From the NCBI GenBank assembly GCA_960531495.1, contig OY482852.1:11299396-11363395 (forward strand): a DNA stretch of 64,000 nucleotides, read 5' to 3'. The DNA is from Zeus faber. Taxonomy: Eukaryota > Chordata > Actinopteri > Zeiformes > Zeidae. Below the pieces are notes generated by a model. It made no database searches and was not told the DNA's origin. It saw nothing but the letters and a program-made list of their open reading frames with translations. Below are positions 60,601 to 64,000 of this stretch, piece after piece. The first letter of the stretch is position 1; each line of letters begins with the position of its first letter. The translations under genes and the position numbers were made by a program.

Positions 60601-61754
60601 GTTCTGTCCATGCGGGAGCGGGAAGTCCTTCTCTCTCTTCGCGGGGAGCTCCTGTGCGACCTCCGGTCGGAATCGTGGTAGTACGACCGGTCAGACCACG
60701 ACCCCCTCTCGCCTCTGGACCGCTCGGATCTCGAATGGGAAGAGCTCGTCCGGGAACCTCTTGACCGAGACCTGGACCTGGACCTCCTGCGGTCCTTCTC
60801 CAGGCGAGACGAGCGAGACGACGCGTGTTTGGAATCGCGGTCGGATTTTGAGTAGCTGGAGGACCTCTCGTGGTTTTCCGACCGCTTGGAGGAACTTTTC
60901 TCCTTCTCGTCGACGTTTGACACGGAGGAAGACTTCTTTTCCTCCTTGCCTCTGCCGTCGAGTTTTGCTTTACTCTTCGGTTCAACGGACTTGTGACTGG
61001 AAGACATCTTGGCGGAATCGCCATCAGATTCTGAGCCAGTGGGAGCACTTTTCGATTGGGACCTGGTTTTCCTTGTGTCGGCTGCGTTATCCTGCGCGGC
61101 GCTACTGGAAGTCTCAGCTTCCCTTCCTGAAGAGTCAGTAGGGTTTACAGTAGTCTCAGGGGCTTCTATTTGAGCGGTTTCGGGTGGACGTTCAGGAGTA
61201 GTAGTCGTCGTCGTCGTCTGGGGCTGGAGTGCGGGGAATTCTGTCTCGTTCTGCAGAGACGTTTTGACCAAAACCTGCTGTTCAGGAGAGGGCGGCTCCT
61301 GCGGCGCGGCACTCTGCGTTTGCCTCTCTTCTGTGATCGAGACGCTGAGAATCTGCTTCTTGAAATGCATCTTCCCCAGATCCATTTTGGGCTTAACAGT
61401 AGCGGGGGGAGTCGTCTGAGGGAAAATGGCCTCCGTCGTCGATGTCGGAGCCAAAGGGGACTGCAGTTGTTCCGTTTTGCTTTCTGAACTCGGCTCCGTT
61501 TTGTCTTCGGACGCCGAGGGCACGGGGGGCAGGGAATGAGGCTCGGCCGGAGGCTTCTCGGGGCTGGATGGGATGAAGAACAGGCTCTGCAGCGGCTTCT
61601 TTGTCTGAGAGAAGCTAAAGGACACTTTTTGGCGACCCTGCTCCTCCAGGTTGACCTTCATCTTGGTCCCTTTAGGCAAAAGGCGACTGGACAGCATAAC
61701 TCTTGGCGAGAGGCTTTTGATTAGCGCTGCTTTTGAGAGACCCTCCACTTTTAC
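45091..61754 (-). CDS. setd2: Histone H3K36 trimethyltransferase SETD2, 19 coding exons (5' exons and a gap missing)
   Basis: SETD2 binds the phosphorylated RNA polymerase II tail and trimethylates histone H3 Lys36 in gene bodies; it is nuclear. Exons in transcript order: 57948-61754 (interrupted by N at 58801-59000), 57661-57792, 57067-57195, 56804-56927, 56364-56441, 56174-56271, 55912-56038, 55176-55310, 54685-54813, 52167-53513, 51830-51878, 51393-51750, 50558-51299, 50085-50210, 49470-49606, 49275-49386, 47508-47582, 47232-47333, 45091-45252. Together they total 7969 nt, near the human length of 2564 residues. Domain order is AWS, SET, post-SET, linker, WW and SRI, as in the family. Oddities: an apparent 1-base deletion at 59372-59374, a GC donor after 52167, and expanded EAP and RD repeats in the linkers. 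Every splice junction after the large exon keeps phase. Confidence 0.95.
49275..51878 (-). CDS. setd2: setd2 exons encoding RD-repeat linker, Gln/Pro-rich region and WW domain
   Basis: Exons 51830-51878 ([16 protein letters not shown]), 51393-51750 (Arg-Asp dipeptide repeat then [20 protein letters not shown]), 50558-51299 ([20 protein letters not shown], a Gln-rich tract and a Pro/Gln/Tyr-rich region), 50085-50210 ([20 protein letters not shown]), 49470-49606 and 49275-49386. The last two encode the WW domain: [20 protein letters not shown] followed by [11 protein letters not shown], with both signature Trp residues and the Tyr triplet. WW domains bind Pro-rich ligands; in SETD2 a Pro-rich stretch ([11 protein letters not shown]) lies just upstream, as here. 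Phases chain through 0,1,2,0,0,2,0. Confidence 0.93.
49954..49992. repeat. Perfect 15-bp inverted repeat (hairpin) in setd2 intron
   Basis: AATGATGTGATCCTA (49954-49968) and its exact reverse complement TAGGATCACATCATT (49978-49992) are separated by a 9-base loop. Confidence 0.9.
51133..51181 (-). repeat. setd2: Gln-rich tract in setd2
   Basis: A CAG/CAA run in the exon 50558-51299 encodes about a dozen Gln with Leu interruptions, just after REAQK. A shorter Gln tract exists at this place in mammals. Confidence 0.85.
51491..51699 (-). repeat. setd2: Coding RD/RE dipeptide repeat in setd2
   Basis: Roughly 30 Arg-Asp (a few Arg-Glu) dipeptides run almost uninterrupted within the exon 51393-51750. 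The DNA is a degenerate CGGGAC/CGAGAT hexamer-type repeat, so synonymous changes have accumulated. Human SETD2 has only a short Arg-rich stretch here. Confidence 0.9.
52167..55310 (-). CDS. setd2: setd2 mid-region exons (SET2-specific helical region and acidic EAP-repeat linker)
   Basis: Exons 55176-55310 ([20 protein letters not shown]), 54685-54813 ([20 protein letters not shown]) and 52167-53513. The last is 449 codons: it starts with [20 protein letters not shown], carries [18 protein letters not shown] and [17 protein letters not shown] as in other vertebrates, and ends with [18 protein letters not shown] and LLDSWKDLK. Between these conserved ends lies a Glu-rich stretch and about 25 tandem E-A-P-V/L tetrapeptides (52305-52600). 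The 3' donor is GC (AAG followed by GCAAGA). The acceptor for 55176-55310 was set at GTGGATGAG because it keeps phase with KKDT from the preceding exon. Confidence 0.93.
52305..52600 (-). repeat. setd2: Coding 12-bp minisatellite in setd2 (EAPV/EAPL repeats)
   Basis: About 25 tandem 12-bp units (plus strand GGGGCCTCCACC or GGGGCCTCCAAC) encode E-A-P-V, E-A-P-L and G-A-P-V tetrapeptides within the 1347-nt setd2 exon. Nothing similar is present at this position in mammalian SETD2 as I recall it. The frame stays open throughout. Confidence 0.9.
53750..54415. repeat. Minisatellite in setd2 intron (32-bp unit degrading to shorter variants)
   Basis: Successive copies share TTCCGTGTACATGTTGGTTT and CTACGTTTGTTG, a 32-bp period in the first copies (about 53805-53920). 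Later copies vary in length around the core TTCCATGTACATGTTTGTTT. The array runs about 660 bp. A 211-codon open frame over it is repeat-derived. Confidence 0.9.
54897..55140. mobile_element. piggyBac-like MITE with TTAA target duplication (244 bp)
   Basis: The element starts AGGGGCAGTGTGAAAGATTT and ends TAAATCCTACACACTGCCCC plus T; the ends are inverted repeats matching at about 18 of 21 positions. TTAA flanks both sides (54893-54896 and 55141-55144), the target preference of piggyBac-type transposases. It has no coding capacity and lies in the setd2 intron between 54813 and 55176. Confidence 0.8.
55912..57792 (-). CDS. setd2: setd2 AWS, SET and post-SET catalytic exons
   Basis: Exons 57661-57792 and 57067-57195 encode the AWS zinc cluster ([37 protein letters not shown]). 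SET follows in 56804-56927 ([20 protein letters not shown]), 56364-56441 ([18 protein letters not shown]) and 56174-56271 ([12 protein letters not shown]). Post-SET is in 55912-56038 ([19 protein letters not shown]). The SAM- and Lys-binding motifs NHSCEPNC and YCGEV and the Arg corresponding to human R1625 are all present, so the enzyme should be active. Introns here are short. A 66-bp (GA)n array lies about 12 bp downstream of the first exon's donor on the minus strand. Confidence 0.96.
57582..57648. repeat. (GA)n microsatellite beside setd2 AWS exon donor
   Basis: About 66 bp of pure GA on the plus strand (TC on the transcript strand), beginning about 12 bp downstream of the 5' splice site of exon 57661-57792. 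Confidence 0.97.
57948..61754 (-). CDS. setd2: setd2 large N-terminal exon (disordered, Ser/Arg-rich), with gap and frameshift
   Basis: This corresponds to the giant exon 3 of mammalian SETD2. It opens with [15 protein letters not shown] and the conserved [20 protein letters not shown] and [10 protein letters not shown] strings, continues through Ser/Arg/Asp-rich sequence (about 60500-61000) and reaches [19 protein letters not shown]. At 59372-59374 the frame breaks: the current frame ends in TAG at 59358-59360, while a second frame continues as [13 protein letters not shown] down to the gap. Restoring one A in the A-run would join them, so a homopolymer error is likely. After the N run, the coding frame ([18 protein letters not shown]) ends in [13 protein letters not shown] with donor at 57947. 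The gap length is unknown, so the frame across it cannot be checked. Confidence 0.88.
58801..59000. other. Assembly gap (200 N) inside setd2 large exon
   Basis: A run of exactly 200 N. The round number suggests a fixed-size placeholder, so the true length is unknown. It removes part of the SETD2 N-terminal coding sequence. Confidence 0.99.
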
Positions 61755-62144
61755 CTGGACGCACAAAGAAATATGACAAATAAGCGTCTTGAACAAAGCG
61801 TGTGAACCATGAAATAATAAATCAACCATTTCTAACTATAAAGACAACAACAGAACGGCGGATATATTAGCCAATTGTTTGTCATGACTTACCGAGGTGC
61901 TGCTCCCCTCCTCTCTGGAGTAATACAAGGACAGAGGGGTGGAATAGAAGAGGAAAGAGATCGATTACTAAGGAGGCCTTCGATAAATCAAAATGATCAT
62001 TTATAGAATGAATAAGGTCAACCTAGAGACTGCATACACGCAATATTCTTTTTTTTTTTTTTCACTCTATGTTTCGGTATTTCCCATTGAGGCACATTCC
62101 ACGTAGAATGTGTTCATTCTGGACGGAGTGATCATTTACCTATA

Positions 62145-62500
62145 CAGTGGTACCTCGATTTAAGACTAAAATTCGTTCTATAAGAACGGTCGTATATTAA
62201 AACAGTCGTATGTCGAAGCAATTTTTCCCATATAAATTATGAAATCATGAAGGGTGAAAATAAACAAAATACACAGCACAAACACAGTAAATATAAAAAA
62301 AATATTGATAAGCCATGAACTACATGCACACACGATGTTGGTCGCCTGCTGACTGACTGGCCGCCGAAGCGCCAACTGCAAATTTCCACGGTCGTATCTT
62401 GGAGCAGTCGGTCCCAAGTCGATACAAATTTTCGCAACTATCGCTACTCGTATCTTGGATTAGTCGTAAGTAGATGCAGTCGTAAGTCGAAGTACCACTG
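62145..62500. mobile_element. Tc1/mariner-type MITE with TA duplication (356 bp)
   Basis: The left end CAGTGGTACCTCGATTTAAG and right end (reverse complement) CAGTGGTACTTCGACTTACG are inverted repeats matching at about 20 of 23 positions. TA flanks both sides (62143-62144 and 62501-62502). Internal sequence has repeated GTCGTA motifs and no transposase. It lies upstream of the setd2 large exon. Confidence 0.85.
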
Positions 62501-62944
62501 TACCAATAATCTCAACCTAAACAATTTCAACTCATTCACCACTTTTATGATTTAATTTAAAGGTGAAAACGGTCGCAAAACTGCCAAGACACAGAGACCA
62601 CAATGTTCAAATCAATTCAGGCATTAACATTAGAGAATTGAATCGAAAGTATCGATTATTTTAACCAAGCCTTAACGTATCAATAAATGGGATGCCAGTT
62701 CAGGGAAAATTAAGTTGCCTTGTGCTGCCCATTAGGACTACACAAACATTTAAATAGAATGACCGAAATATGCTCAAAATGTCATAACATAGAAATATAA
62801 TAGAAAATTAAAGAACGCAGAGTCTTCACACCAAGTCTCCCATTAAAAAAAGCAAGGTATTAAGAACAGACTGTCCCATTCTGTTTTGTAAGGGGACCTA
62901 TGTATCATATGAACGGCAAGAGTGAAGTTCAAATCAAATAATAC

Positions 62945-63007
62945 CTCAACATCGCAGGATGCGAGACCAGGCAAATAATAAACTGGGCCCTCAGTCTCAA
63001 CTGGCGA
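62945..63007 (-). CDS. setd2: Tentative upstream setd2 coding exon (63 nt)
   Basis: On the minus strand a stretch ending in GAG before GTATTA and starting after CCCGAG reads SPVETEGPVYYLPGLASCDV and E, 21 codons, phase 0, which could splice to the VKVEG start of the large exon. It has no recognised match in the SETD2 N-terminus I can recall. An alternative is a 22-nt microexon at 61893-61914 with a strong GTAAGT donor. Neither is supported by more than frame and splice signals. Confidence 0.2.
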
Positions 63008-64000
63008 CTCGGGACGATTTTGAAAATAAAAAACAACAAGTGATGTCACAAAGTCACATTACTATGAAGGGCCCACTTTGTACATCTGACAGGGTGTGGA
63101 GGGCACATGTGATCTATACAGGCAATAAGGTGCACGTTGTAAATTAAAGAGGAGCTTCGCCTTGACGCGGGTCACCCCGTTTCTCTTCTCGGTGAGAAGC
63201 CGAGCTCCAAGGCCGGGACACCCCACCGCACTCCCTCGTGTGCTGCCGAGATGCGAGTTGGTTCCCCCCTCTTTTTTCATCGCGCCATTTGCAATTCGGA
63301 CCCGGTTCCGCTCAGCTCGTCCCTCACAAATTAATCCCAATTCCGCGGCCAACTTGGTTAATGTAAGTTGACATTTTGCACAATCTTTTAATGTCAGAAA
63401 TGTTCCGCAAAGTAGCAAATTACATACTTAACTTAAACAGAAACATTGGATAGTTTCCCCTAAAAACACAAATTATAGGTCATGAGGTTGTTTTTTTTTA
63501 ACTGCCCATAAACATTTGTGTTTTTGATCCAAACAGCATAAAGGTTTACACAACAAAGGTAGATCGACACAATTTGTTCTCTCCGAGTGCGTCGTAATTT
63601 TTAAGAGACCCGGGACTGAACATTGAGCTCATAGACCTCTTCGTACACTCAGGCACATATCTCATAATTTAGGGTCCAAAAAAAAAAACTACCGGGCCTA
63701 TAAAAATAGACAAGAACAGAAAAACAGCAGTGACGTAGTTAACAGTATTAGATGTGCACCGTCAGCATGCTTTCATAGAGTCCCAGGCAAAATCTGGCCA
63801 TTCTGACTTCTTTTCACAGTAAAAGCCCGTCACAGCTCTGAGATCTTAACTACAAGTCCAAAACAAAACAACATCACATTTGCCTGTAGATGATATATGT
63901 ACGCTACAAAAAAAAAAAAAAAAAAAAGTACAGGAATTTTAAGAGTGGATGTTTTAAGGAACCCTTCCTATTAAGCTTAAGGTTATTAAAAACAGCGTTT

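Larger units (their letters stand above)
61755..64000 (-). other. setd2 upstream intron(s); no secure gene
   Basis: Beyond the mariner-type MITE and the tentative 63-nt exon, this stretch has a moderately CpG-rich patch at 63160-63350, AT-rich sequence and A-runs (63681-63691, 63908-63927). No SETD2 N-terminal string was recognised, so the start codon is probably to the right of the window. Confidence 0.5.

Noticed and set aside
60071-61141. 356-codon open frame on the plus strand opposite setd2
   Set aside because: It is antisense to the Ser/Arg-rich setd2 exon; codon bias of that exon leaves the reverse frame open. The minus-strand frame has the conserved SETD2 strings.

Overview
The window is vertebrate nuclear DNA, almost certainly a teleost (probably percomorph) fish. 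It has split genes with GT-AG introns, very dense (TG)n/(CA)n microsatellites, and fish-type transposon debris: Rex1/L2-like LINEs, Tc1/mariner elements, a TTAA-flanked piggyBac-like MITE and hAT-like ends. A 200-base N run at 58801-59000 marks a scaffold gap. Exons were assembled by eye from reading frame, splice signals and remembered family sequences; no alignment was run.

Three protein-coding genes account for the coding content. (1) nbeal2 (neurobeachin-like 2), plus strand, 637-28887: 46 exons were placed with matching phases, giving 2452 codons that run from the N-terminal helical repeat region through the ConA-like lectin domain, DUF4704-type region, PH-BEACH, BEACH and WD40 repeats to the natural stop. 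Roughly the first 300 residues lie upstream of the window. (2) nradd (p75NTR-like receptor, NRH1 type), plus strand, 33208-40981: 6 exons, 404 residues, with signal peptide, four TNFR cysteine-rich domains, TM helix and death domain. (3) setd2 (H3K36 trimethyltransferase), minus strand, 61754 down to 45091: 19 coding exons covering the N-terminal disordered region, AWS, SET, post-SET, low-charge and repeat linkers, WW and SRI domains. Its extreme 5' exons are not securely found. Its 3' UTR ends near an AATAAA at 43436-43431 (minus strand).

The order NBEAL2-NRADD-SETD2 is the same block as on human 3p21.31, where NRADD survives only as a pseudogene. The three genes do not form a pathway: NBEAL2 acts in granule and membrane trafficking, NRADD is a neurotrophin-receptor-like death-domain protein, and SETD2 marks transcribed chromatin. 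Their proximity is conserved synteny.

Region by region: 1-30600 nbeal2 and its 3' UTR, with introns carrying LINE, hAT and other repeats; 30650-33260 a GC/CpG-rich intergenic region and the nradd promoter/first exon; 33247-38242 a 5 kb nradd first intron full of simple repeats; 38243-42010 the rest of nradd; 42149-42527 a deleted Tc1-like transposon; 43431-61754 setd2; 61755-64000 setd2 upstream intron sequence with a mariner-type MITE. I found no prokaryote-style or evidently novel biological system. The items most worth a second look are lineage-specific coding minisatellites in SETD2, an apparent 1-base homopolymer deletion breaking its large exon beside the assembly gap, a GC-AG intron, and the full-length nradd receptor with a valine where p75NTR has its transmembrane cysteine.
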